Source: Flavobacteriaceae bacterium UBA7446 (GTDB lineage Bacteria; Bacteroidota; Bacteroidia; Flavobacteriales; Flavobacteriaceae). Taken from it: a stretch of 37,564 nt of DNA. The notes under the pieces are model-generated. The model saw only the letters and a program-made list of their open reading frames with translations. It did no database searches and was not told the DNA's origin. Made by a program: the position numbers and the translations under genes. Where the stretch lies: positions 1 to 37,564 of the forward strand of contig DLPY01000053.1 in NCBI GenBank assembly GCA_002478685.1, in the 5' to 3' direction. Of this stretch, positions 23,330 through 31,308 are shown one piece after another; within the stretch, counting starts at the first letter, position 1, and every line of letters begins with the position of its first letter.

Positions 23330-24027
23330 GCAAAACATATTTATTAATTGGCGGTAGCTATGGTATTGGCAGCCAAATTATCGATGAACTTCCCACAAAT
23401 TCATCAATTTTTATTGCTTCGAGGTCAAATGAGGGCTTGGCGGGAAAAAATGTCTCGCATATTCCATTTGATGTACTAAAAGACGACTTCCCTTTAGATC
23501 AACTTCCTTCCGTAATTGATGGCTTTGTTTATTGTCCTGGAAGCATCAACTTACGCCCTTTTAAAGGGCTAAAACACGAGGCATTTACTGCTGATTTTTC
23601 TATAAATGTTATGGGTGCTGTAAAAACACTTCAACAACTACAGCCCTTATTAGAAGCAAGTCAGCAAGCAAGTGTGGTGCTTTTTAGCACCGTAGCAGTA
23701 CAAACCGGAATGCCTTTCCATGCAAGTGTAGCAGCATCCAAAGGAGCTTTGGAAGGACTAGGGCGTTCGTTAGCGGCTGAATGGGCGCCAAAAATAAGGG
23801 TAAACGTAATTGCACCTTCCATTACAGATACCCCTCTAGCAAATCGTTTTTTAAACAACGATGCTAAAAAGGAAAAAGCAGCGCTAAGGCATCCGCTTAA
23901 ACGCATTGGAACGACGCAAGACGTGGCACAATTAGCTGCGTTTTTGTTGTTAGAAAAAAGCAGTTGGATGACAGGGCAAGTACTCGGGCTAGATGGAGGT
24001 ATGTCTTCTCTAAATGTCAATGGATGA
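23326..24027 (+). CDS. SDR-family protein lacking the catalytic Tyr
   Basis: The 233-residue protein has the short-chain dehydrogenase fold, with the cofactor loop GGSYGIGSQI at 9-18, CPGSIN at 70-75 (in place of NNAG), and a C-terminal WMTGQVLGLDGG. The usual YxxxK active site reads VAASK at 135-139, so Tyr is replaced by Val, and the Ser position appears to be Thr122. The reading frame is intact and the rest of the fold is conserved, so this looks like a functional variant, not a pseudogene. It is coupled by ATGA overlaps to the genes on both sides. Confidence 0.88.
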   Translation: MSKTYLLIGGSYGIGSQIIDELPTNSSIFIASRSNEGLAGKNVSHIPFDVLKDDFPLDQLPSVIDGFVYCPGSINLRPFKGLKHEAFTADFSINVMGAVKTLQQLQPLLEASQQASVVLFSTVAVQTGMPFHASVAASKGALEGLGRSLAAEWAPKIRVNVIAPSITDTPLANRFLNNDAKKEKAALRHPLKRIGTTQDVAQLAAFLLLEKSSWMTGQVLGLDGGMSSLNVNG

Positions 24028-25316
24028 TTTTATTTTGGTTTCGTCGAGATTTACGAGAAACCGATAACGCAGGATTATTTCACGCGCTTTCGGATGCTAA
24101 TACCGTGCTACCTGTTTTTGTGTTCGATGAAAATATCATTAACAAATTGCCAAAAAACGATGCGCGTGTAGGGTTTATTCATTCACACATCTCAAAGCTA
24201 AATTGCAGTTTTCAAGCGAACGGCAGTGGTATGTTGGTGAAAAAAGGGAATCCGTTGGAATGTATTTCAAAGTGGTGCCGCGATTATAACATTAATGCAG
24301 TATATACCAACGAAGATTATGAGCCATACGCGAGATTACGCGACGAAGAAATACAGCAAAAACTCACTGAGATGGGTGTTATCTTCAAAAAGTTTAAAGA
24401 CCAGGTGCTTTTTGCGCCACACGAGGTCCTTAAAAAAGACGGTACACCCTACAAAGTTTATACCCCCTTCTCTCGAGTTTGGATAGCTAAAATGGAAGAA
24501 ATGGGTATTCCTAACTACCCCTCTGAAACTCTACTCCATAAACTTTACAAAACTACATTTGGCAAAATCCCTTCTCTAGAAGAATTGGGTTTTAGCACAG
24601 GAAAACATAATATACCAACTGCCAACGATTCCAAAGTTATGATGGATGCCTATGACGCCACCCGGAACTTTCCTTCCATGGACAGTACTAGTAAGTTAGG
24701 TGTCTATTTGCGTTTTAGTGCAGTATCGATTCGAAAAGTCATTCAAAGGGCACTCACAAGTACCCACCCTACTTTTTTAAAAGAGCTGGTGTGGCGTGAA
24801 TTTTTTATGCAAATCTTATGGCATTACCCACATACTACTCACTCCAGCTTTAAACCTCAATACGATCGCATTGCATGGCGCAACAACGAGAAAGATTTTA
24901 AAAAATGGCGTGAAGGAAATACAGGCTATCCGCTTGTTGATGCAGGAATGCGCGAACTCAAACAAACAGGATTTATGCATAATCGGGTGCGCATGCTGGT
25001 AGGCAGTTTTTTGTGTAAACATTTATTGATAGATTGGCGTTGGGGTGAGACCTATTTTGCTGAAAAACTGCTTGATTATGAGCAGGCCAGTAATGTAGGC
25101 AATTGGCAATGGGTTGCAGGTTGTGGCGTTGATGCAGCACCTTATTTTAGAGTGTTTAATCCAACTGAACAAGTCAAAAAATTTGATAAAGACCATAAAT
25201 ACATCCAAAAGTGGGTGCCTGAGTATCAATCATTATCTTATCCAAATCAGATGGTGGATCACAAAATGGCTCGAGAGCGATGTTTGGAAACTTATAAAGC
25301 CGGATTGGCAACATGA
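24024..25316 (+). CDS. Class I CPD-type DNA photolyase
   Basis: Photolyases use blue light and FAD to split cyclobutane pyrimidine dimers. From ATG 24024 (MILFWFRRDLRETDNAGL) this 430-residue protein has the antenna-binding N-terminal domain and the helical FAD domain. It keeps the residues of E. coli PhrB: E254 and W257 (ELVWREF), MHNRVRM, N357 opposite the flavin, and W361/W363 (NWQWVAG). The frame extends 20 codons upstream into the SDR gene, which is unlikely to be translated. A start at ATGA couples it to the SDR. All key residues are present, so it is probably an active CPD enzyme. Confidence 0.94.
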   Translation: MILFWFRRDLRETDNAGLFHALSDANTVLPVFVFDENIINKLPKNDARVGFIHSHISKLNCSFQANGSGMLVKKGNPLECISKWCRDYNINAVYTNEDYEPYARLRDEEIQQKLTEMGVIFKKFKDQVLFAPHEVLKKDGTPYKVYTPFSRVWIAKMEEMGIPNYPSETLLHKLYKTTFGKIPSLEELGFSTGKHNIPTANDSKVMMDAYDATRNFPSMDSTSKLGVYLRFSAVSIRKVIQRALTSTHPTFLKELVWREFFMQILWHYPHTTHSSFKPQYDRIAWRNNEKDFKKWREGNTGYPLVDAGMRELKQTGFMHNRVRMLVGSFLCKHLLIDWRWGETYFAEKLLDYEQASNVGNWQWVAGCGVDAAPYFRVFNPTEQVKKFDKDHKYIQKWVPEYQSLSYPNQMVDHKMARERCLETYKAGLAT

Positions 25317-25459
25317 GAGGTGTCAAAAAGGAACATTTACCACAAAAGGTATGCGTGGCATGCAATCTTCCTTTTGAGTGGCGCAAAAAATGGAGTAAAA
25401 ATTGGGAACAGGTAAAATATTGTAGCGAAAAATGCAGAAGACAAAAACAGCAGCGATAG
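25313..25459 (+). CDS. DUF2256 zinc-ribbon-like protein (48 residues)
   Basis: This is a short gene between the photolyase and the Cry-DASH. ATG 25313 overlaps the photolyase stop (ATGA) and the frame ends at TAG 25457-25459, inside the next gene. The product has C14 and C17, the signature PFEWRKKWSKNWEQVKYC, and C37 and C41, a four-cysteine metal-binding pattern with a Trp- and Lys-rich centre. This is the DUF2256 pattern, a family often found next to photolyase/cryptochrome genes. Its function is unknown; a structural zinc site is inferred. Confidence 0.88.
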   Translation: MRGVKKEHLPQKVCVACNLPFEWRKKWSKNWEQVKYCSEKCRRQKQQR

Positions 25460-26730
25460 TTTGGTTTCGAAACAATTTGCGTATTAATGACAATCAAGCG
25501 CTTACTCATGCCATAAACCGCCACAACCTTGTTATTGCGGTGTATCACCTTCCTGAGCATTGGCTAAACGAAACACCCTGGGGGTTTAAAAAAATGGAAC
25601 GCTTTCGCGCCCAATTTCTACTACAAACATTAACCCAACTCCAAAAAGATTTAGCACGTTTAAACATCTCTTTGTGGGTATCCGTTGGTAATTTGGCAGA
25701 AGCATTGCGCCAAATTCAAGAAAAGTATCATATAAGCGACTTATATGGACAATCCGAATGGACACAAGAAGAAGTAGAAGAAACTGCACAAATCCCTAAA
25801 AAAATTAACACGCATTTATATTACGACCAATTTTTGTTTCATCCTGACGATATTCCCATGGAATTTTCGAACATTCCGGAAGTCTTTACGGTTTTTAGAA
25901 AAAAATGCGAAAAGCAAAGTAAGGTCAGATCACCCATTGGCATCCCTGAAACCATGCCTACTGAGAATCTTTTAACTATTGTTCCAGCACTACCAACACT
26001 CGATGCATTGGGTTATGAAAGCGCCTCGAACGACCACAGAACTGCAGTGCCTTTTGTGGGAGGCGAAACAGCAGCATGGGAACGCATTCAACACTACTTT
26101 TGGGATACCAAGCAACTTTCCTATTATAAAAAAACACGGAACGGTTTGTTGGGAAAAAAATACAGCTCCAAGCTGTCGCTTTGGATGGCATTTGGTTCAA
26201 TTTCGGCAAGATCTATTTATGCTGAAGTGAAAAAGTATGAGCAAAGAGTTGTCAAAAATGACTCCACCTATTGGCTTGTTTTTGAACTTATTTGGCGCGA
26301 CTATTTTAAATACATATCTCTAAAACACCGAAATAAATTATTCAAAATAGGTGGTATCTTAAACAAATCATATGATTGGGAAACAGATAAACGTCGTGTT
26401 CAAAAATGGATTGACGGGAATACGCCCGAACCATTTGTCAATGCAAATATGCGAGAGCTAGCTTCCACTGGGTTTATGAGCAATAGAGGAAGGCAAAACG
26501 CAGCGAGTTTTTTTAGTAAAGAATGGCATTTAGATTGGCGCATCGGCGCAGCCTATTTTGAAGCTATGTTAATTGATTATGATGTGCATAGCAATTACGG
26601 CAACTGGATGTATAATGCAGGCGTGGGCAACGATCCACGAGACCGAAAGTTTAACATTGCTTGGCAAGCAGAACGTTATGACCCCAATAATACCTACCAA
26701 AAGACTTGGCTTCAAACAACACTTTTCTAA
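25432..26730 (+). CDS. Cryptochrome DASH
   Basis: Cry-DASH proteins repair CPDs mainly in single-stranded DNA and may have signalling roles. The 432-residue product has the N-terminal antenna domain (IVWFRNNLRINDNQAL) and the family hallmarks YKKTRNGLLG, SSKLSLWMAFGSISARS, FELIWRDYF, TGFMSNRGRQNAASF, SNYGNWMYNAGVGNDPRDRKFN. The Asn four residues before the chain Trp (SNYGNW) is kept. It overlaps the DUF2256 gene by 28 bases and the next gene by one base (TAATG). Confidence 0.93.
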   Translation: MQKTKTAAIVWFRNNLRINDNQALTHAINRHNLVIAVYHLPEHWLNETPWGFKKMERFRAQFLLQTLTQLQKDLARLNISLWVSVGNLAEALRQIQEKYHISDLYGQSEWTQEEVEETAQIPKKINTHLYYDQFLFHPDDIPMEFSNIPEVFTVFRKKCEKQSKVRSPIGIPETMPTENLLTIVPALPTLDALGYESASNDHRTAVPFVGGETAAWERIQHYFWDTKQLSYYKKTRNGLLGKKYSSKLSLWMAFGSISARSIYAEVKKYEQRVVKNDSTYWLVFELIWRDYFKYISLKHRNKLFKIGGILNKSYDWETDKRRVQKWIDGNTPEPFVNANMRELASTGFMSNRGRQNAASFFSKEWHLDWRIGAAYFEAMLIDYDVHSNYGNWMYNAGVGNDPRDRKFNIAWQAERYDPNNTYQKTWLQTTLF

Positions 26731-28256
26731 TGGAAGTACGACTCATTCTTGGCGATCAACTCAACGAAAATCACACGTGGTTTATTGAACCGAACAATAA
26801 AGTTTGCTATGTGATGTTCGAGATGCGGCAAGAAACGGATTATGTAAAGCATCATGTGCAAAAAGTAGTAGCCTTCTTTGCTGCGATGCGCACTTTTGCT
26901 CAAAAGCTAGAAAAAGACGGGCACACCGTGATATATTACACCATTGACGACCCCAAAAACACACACAATTTAGAAAAAAACATCAAAAAAGTAACCCAAC
27001 TTTTGAGTGCAACTTCTTTTGCTTACCAACTTCCTGATGAATTTCGGTTGGACGAACAACTCAAAAAACTAAGCCATTCACTTAACATTGCTATAAAAAC
27101 TTACGATACCGAGCATTTCTTGACAACTCGAAACGAATTAGCGGAATTCTATAAAGGTAAAAAGGCATTGGTTATGGAATTCTTTTACCGTTACATGCGG
27201 AAAAAACACCAATACCTAATGGTGGACGGTCAACCAGAAGGAGGAAGTTGGAATTACGATAAGTTTAATAGAAACACATGGAAAGGAGGTGTTATACCTC
27301 CACCCTATCAGCCCGATGCGACACTGTCGCAAGAAATTTATAATCAAGTAGTTGAAACAAAAATAGATACTATAGGAACATTTGATGCTACATCATTTTT
27401 ATTTGCTGTGTCTAGAGATCAATCGCTTCAACAATTAAACTACTTCTGCGAACACTTGCTTCAAGATTTTGGTACTTACCAAGATGCAATGCATCAAGAG
27501 GAAACCAATTTATTTCATGCGCGTATTTCATTTAGTTTAAATGTAAAACTCATCTCCCCTAATGAAGTAATCGAACGTGCTATTGAATCGTATAGAAAAG
27601 ATGATGCCATTAATCTTTCGCAAATTGAGGGTTTTGTACGTCAAATTTTAGGTTGGCGCGAATATATTCGGGGGCTCTATTGGAAAGAAATGCCTCAATA
27701 CAAACAGAAAAATGAACTGAATAATTATGGGAAACTCCCCAATTTCTATTGGACAGGTAACACCAAAATGAATTGCCTTAAAACAAGCATCAAAAATAGT
27801 TTGGATAATGCCTATGCACATCACATTCAGCGCTTGATGATTACTGGAAATTTTGCATTGTTACTCCAAACTCACCCAGATGAAGTAGATGCATGGTATT
27901 TAGGCATTTATGGAGATGCTGTGGAATGGGTTCAGCTTCCAAACACGCGTGGTATGAGCCAGTACGCCGATGGTGGGATTTTGGCCACTAAACCTTACGT
28001 TTCGTCGGGGTCGTATGTTAACAAAATGAGCAACTATTGTACGCAATGTAGTTATGACAAAAAGAGGCGTACAGGAGAAAATGCATGCCCATTTAATAGT
28101 TTGTATTGGAATTTTTTGGACGATAAAAGAGCGGAGCTTAAAGGGAATAATCGCATGGGTATGATGTATAATTTACTGGGCAAAATCGATCCTGAGGAGT
28201 TGGCACAAATTAAGGCGCGAGCCTATAAAATCATGGAAAATCCAGATGCATTCTAA
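26730..28256 (+). CDS. FeS-type bacterial (6-4) photolyase/cryptochrome (PhrB/CryB group)
   Basis: Proteins of this group (FeS-BCP) repair (6-4) photoproducts using FAD, a ribolumazine antenna and a [4Fe-4S] cluster. This 508-residue product starts MEVRLILGDQLN, the typical DPRP-domain beginning, and carries Cys at 349, 437, 440 and 453. From memory, the cluster cysteines of Agrobacterium PhrB are 350, 438, 441 and 454, so the spacing is identical. AYAHHIQRLM carries the conserved His region. The start is ATG 26730; an earlier in-frame codon lies inside the DASH gene. Confidence 0.93.
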   Translation: MEVRLILGDQLNENHTWFIEPNNKVCYVMFEMRQETDYVKHHVQKVVAFFAAMRTFAQKLEKDGHTVIYYTIDDPKNTHNLEKNIKKVTQLLSATSFAYQLPDEFRLDEQLKKLSHSLNIAIKTYDTEHFLTTRNELAEFYKGKKALVMEFFYRYMRKKHQYLMVDGQPEGGSWNYDKFNRNTWKGGVIPPPYQPDATLSQEIYNQVVETKIDTIGTFDATSFLFAVSRDQSLQQLNYFCEHLLQDFGTYQDAMHQEETNLFHARISFSLNVKLISPNEVIERAIESYRKDDAINLSQIEGFVRQILGWREYIRGLYWKEMPQYKQKNELNNYGKLPNFYWTGNTKMNCLKTSIKNSLDNAYAHHIQRLMITGNFALLLQTHPDEVDAWYLGIYGDAVEWVQLPNTRGMSQYADGGILATKPYVSSGSYVNKMSNYCTQCSYDKKRRTGENACPFNSLYWNFLDDKRAELKGNNRMGMMYNLLGKIDPEELAQIKARAYKIMENPDAF

Positions 28257-29718
28257 ACCAGTTATTAATGTTTTCTGGTTTAAGCGCGATTTGCGTATAC
28301 TTGACAATGAAGGGCTTCAACGCGCCATAGAAGCAAAAACACCACTCCTTTTAATCTATATTTTTGAACCTAGCCTTGAGAGTAATTTACACTATCACGA
28401 ACGGCATTGGAATTTTATTAAGCAATCTATTTTTGAGTTAAATCAGGAGTTAAAATCTTATAAAACCAAAGTCCACTGCTTAAGTGGTGAAGTCACAGAT
28501 GTACTGGAGAATCTAGTTAAAAACTGGGAAATCAAAACCCTTTTTTCCATGCAAGAAACAGGGTTAAATTGCACCTACAACAGAGATAAGGAGGTGAAAA
28601 AATGGTGTGTTTCGAAAGATATTCATTGGGTAGAACATATTAATAATGGCGTGTTTAGAGGATTGACAAATCGAAAAAACTGGCGTGAGTATTGGACAAA
28701 CTACATGATGAAGCCTATTAAACCATTCAAAGCAACTACTGGAGATTTTATTTCAACAGAAACATTTCCAATAGATGAAATACCCCTTCGATCTAAAAAA
28801 TTAGAAGGTATTCAGCAAGGCGGAACAAAAAAAGGGTTGGCTTATTTGGAAAGTTTTTTAAAAAAGCGTCACAAGAAATATCAACAAAACATTTCAAAAC
28901 CCGAAGCAGCTCGTTTGCATTGCTGCCGTATTTCGCCCTATTTGGCATGGGGAAATTTATCAGTGCGTTACGTTTGGCAACGTGCCAAACAAGCCAAAAC
29001 AATTGGCGCAAGTGCCTCTCAAATCAATGCATTTACCTCCAGATTGCGTTGGCAAGCGCATTTTATTCAAAAATTTGAAATGGAAACCCAAATGGAGTTT
29101 AAAAGCGTAAATGCAGGGTACCACAATTTGAACAAACCATTAAATCTAGCCTATGTTGACGCGTGGAAAAATGGTAAAACAGGCTATCCACTCGTGGATG
29201 CATGCATGCGCTGCGTGGTAGAAGCTGGATATTTAAATTTTAGGATGCGTGCCTTGGTGGTATCTTTTTTTACGCATCATTTGTGGCAGCCTTGGCAAGC
29301 AGGCGCAGCATTTTTGGGGCGTCAATTTTTAGATTTTGAGCCTGGCATTCACTACCCTCAATTTCAAATGCAAGCAGGAGAAACGGGAATCAATATGTTA
29401 CGAATTTACAACCCAACCAAAAACGCTTTAGAGCATGATACCGATGCAGTTTTTATTCGAAAATGGGTGCCCGAATTGGCAAAATTACCCACGTCTTTTG
29501 TCATTGAACCATGGACTTTGACAGGAATAGAACAACACGGATATGAGGTTATTTTAGGTAAACAGTATCCAAAACCCATTGTAGATATTAAAGAAACATA
29601 TAAACATGCCTCAACCGTATTGTGGCATATGCAGCGCAATGCAAAAGTGCGTAAAGAAAGTAAACGTATTTTGGCAAAGCACACGCTACCCAACAGAGAG
29701 AATATTATGGACAGATGA
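28246..29718 (+). CDS. Divergent cryptochrome/photolyase family protein
   Basis: This 490-residue protein has an N-terminal antenna domain (VFWFKRDLRILDNEGLQRAI) and a helical FAD domain with TGYPLVDACMRCV and LNFRMRALVVSFF. The flavin-pocket segment usually reading N-x3-W-Q-W is here HYPQFQM: by eye, His369 stands at the N5-facing Asn, Phe373 at the Trp of the electron chain and Met375 at the substrate-contacting Trp. The C-terminus adds a long basic tail past residue 440. It overlaps the FeS-type gene by 11 bases. Photolyase activity is doubtful and a sensor or other repair role is possible. The subclass is uncertain. Confidence 0.87.
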   Translation: MHSKPVINVFWFKRDLRILDNEGLQRAIEAKTPLLLIYIFEPSLESNLHYHERHWNFIKQSIFELNQELKSYKTKVHCLSGEVTDVLENLVKNWEIKTLFSMQETGLNCTYNRDKEVKKWCVSKDIHWVEHINNGVFRGLTNRKNWREYWTNYMMKPIKPFKATTGDFISTETFPIDEIPLRSKKLEGIQQGGTKKGLAYLESFLKKRHKKYQQNISKPEAARLHCCRISPYLAWGNLSVRYVWQRAKQAKTIGASASQINAFTSRLRWQAHFIQKFEMETQMEFKSVNAGYHNLNKPLNLAYVDAWKNGKTGYPLVDACMRCVVEAGYLNFRMRALVVSFFTHHLWQPWQAGAAFLGRQFLDFEPGIHYPQFQMQAGETGINMLRIYNPTKNALEHDTDAVFIRKWVPELAKLPTSFVIEPWTLTGIEQHGYEVILGKQYPKPIVDIKETYKHASTVLWHMQRNAKVRKESKRILAKHTLPNRENIMDR

Positions 29719-29993
29719 AAAAAGAGCTCAACGAAAAAGAAATTGATCGCATTATAGAAATGGGCTGGGAAGACCGTACTCCCTTCGATGCCATTAAGAT
29801 GCAATTTGGACTTAAAGAACAAGAAGTGATTGACATCATGCGAAGCAATATGAAACCGAGTAGTTTTAAATTGTGGCGAAAGCGTGTTCAGGGAAGAAAA
29901 ACCAAGCACACAAAAAAACGTTCCGACGAAGTAGGGAGATTTAAATGTTCCCGCCAAAGAAGTATCAGCAACAACAAGGTTTCTAAGCGATAA
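29715..29993 (+). CDS. DUF2805 / TIGR03643-like small basic protein
   Basis: The 92-residue last gene of the operon has a helical N-terminal half (LNEKEIDRIIEMGWEDRTPF, FGLKEQEVIDIMRSNMKPSSF) resembling a helix-turn-helix, then WRKRVQGRKTKH and a strongly basic, probably disordered tail. This fits DUF2805/TIGR03643, a family of unknown function known from its linkage to photolyases. DNA or RNA binding is inferred only from charge and fold. It overlaps the cryptochrome stop (ATGA) and ends 4 bases before the convergent murA stop. Confidence 0.85.
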   Translation: MKKELNEKEIDRIIEMGWEDRTPFDAIKMQFGLKEQEVIDIMRSNMKPSSFKLWRKRVQGRKTKHTKKRSDEVGRFKCSRQRSISNNKVSKR

Positions 29994-29997
29994 TTTT

Positions 29998-31308
29998 TTA
30001 AGAGATACGCTCAATCTGAGCACCCAACCTCCGAAGGCGTGTATCAATATCTTGGTACCCTCGATCAATTTGCCCAATATTGAAAATGGTACTTGTGCCT
30101 TTTGCAGAAAGAGCCGCAATGAGCAACGAAATACCTGCACGTATATCGGGTGATGTCATTGTAGTGGCTTTCAGAGTTGATTTAAAATCGTGACCGATAA
30201 CGTTGGCACGGTGTGGATCGCACAAAATAATTTTAGCCCCCATATCAATGAGTTTATCCACAAAGAACAAGCGGCTTTCAAACATTTTTTGATGAATAAG
30301 AACGCTACCTCTTGCTTGAGTAGCTACAACAAGTACGATGCTAAGCAAATCGGGGGTAAACCCTGGCCAAGGCGCATCAGCAATAGTCATTACCGAACCG
30401 TCGATATAGCTTTGAATTTCGTAGCCATCCATATGAGCCGGAATAAACATATCATCGCCTTTTTGCTCAATAGTAATTCCCAATCGCCGAAATACATCTG
30501 GAATCTGCCCCAAGTATTGCCAACTCACATCTTTTATGGTTAGCGCACTTTGGGTAAGTGCAGCAAGTCCAATCCAACTACCGATTTCAATCATATCGGG
30601 CAAGATGCGATGTTCTGTTCCACCAAGTGATTCAACGCCCTTAATGACCAATAAATTAGACCCAATACCCGAAATGTTTGCACCCATACGCACTAGCATA
30701 TTACATAGCTGTTGCAGATACGGTTCGCAGGCTGCATTATAAATGGTAGTAGTACCCTTGGCAATTACTGCAGCCATGACAATGTTTGCCGTTCCAGTAA
30801 CCGAGGCTTCGTCTAACAACATAAAGGCTCCCTGTAATTCATCAGCTTCAACACCATAGAAATACTCTTCTTTGTTGTAACGAAATGTTGCGCCAAGCTT
30901 TATAAATCCTTGAAAGTGAGTATCCAGTCTGCGACGACCAATTTTATCTCCACCAGGTTTTGGGATAAATCCTTTTCCAAAACGAGCCAACAAAGGACCA
31001 ACAATCATTATTGAACCACGAAGTCCGCGTCCAGCAAGCTTAAAATCATCAGATTGGAGATAATCAATATCCACGTCATCTGCTTGAAAAGTGTAGCTGT
31101 CAGCACTGTGCTTTTCAACCTTTACACCCAATTCAACAAGAATATCAATGAGTTTATTTACATCGATAATATCAGGGACGTTGCTTATGGTTACAGGCTC
31201 AGGAGTAAGCAAAACGGCACATAAAACTTGTAGTGCCTCGTTCTTAGCTCCTTGAGGCTGAATAGCCCCAGAAAGAGACACACCACCTGTAATCTTAAAA
31301 GCTCCCAT
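29998..31308 (-). CDS. murA: UDP-N-acetylglucosamine 1-carboxyvinyltransferase with Asp at the fosfomycin site
   Basis: MurA performs the first committed step of peptidoglycan synthesis. The 436-residue product has the EPSP-synthase-like double fold with QGAKNEALQ near the N-terminus, RGLRGSIMIVGPLLARFG, and the flexible loop PGGDKIGRRRLDTH. The loop carries Asp121 where most MurA enzymes have the Cys that fosfomycin alkylates. Cys-to-Asp MurA enzymes are known to be active and insensitive to fosfomycin. It follows the DUF4290 gene with no gap (TAA then ATG). Confidence 0.95.
   Translation of the reverse strand: MGAFKITGGVSLSGAIQPQGAKNEALQVLCAVLLTPEPVTISNVPDIIDVNKLIDILVELGVKVEKHSADSYTFQADDVDIDYLQSDDFKLAGRGLRGSIMIVGPLLARFGKGFIPKPGGDKIGRRRLDTHFQGFIKLGATFRYNKEEYFYGVEADELQGAFMLLDEASVTGTANIVMAAVIAKGTTTIYNAACEPYLQQLCNMLVRMGANISGIGSNLLVIKGVESLGGTEHRILPDMIEIGSWIGLAALTQSALTIKDVSWQYLGQIPDVFRRLGITIEQKGDDMFIPAHMDGYEIQSYIDGSVMTIADAPWPGFTPDLLSIVLVVATQARGSVLIHQKMFESRLFFVDKLIDMGAKIILCDPHRANVIGHDFKSTLKATTMTSPDIRAGISLLIAALSAKGTSTIFNIGQIDRGYQDIDTRLRRLGAQIERIS

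Noticed and set aside
23661..24020. Minus-strand open frame of 119 codons inside the SDR gene
   Set aside because: It lies wholly opposite a well-conserved SDR coding region and has no recognisable motif.
23326..24027. SDR gene as a pseudogene because the catalytic Tyr is missing
   Set aside because: The frame is intact, the cofactor-binding and C-terminal motifs are kept, and both ends are translationally coupled to neighbours, so a functional variant is more likely.
25658..25665. GTTTAAAC palindrome resembling the operator half-sites
   Set aside because: It is inside the Cry-DASH coding sequence, has no 16-base spacing and no promoter box, so it is most likely chance.
29406..30140. Long minus-strand open frame of 244 codons across the cryptochrome end and murA
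   Set aside because: It is antisense to the divergent cryptochrome and DUF2805 genes and overlaps the end of murA in another frame. Its composition is unlike a real protein and no family pattern is visible.
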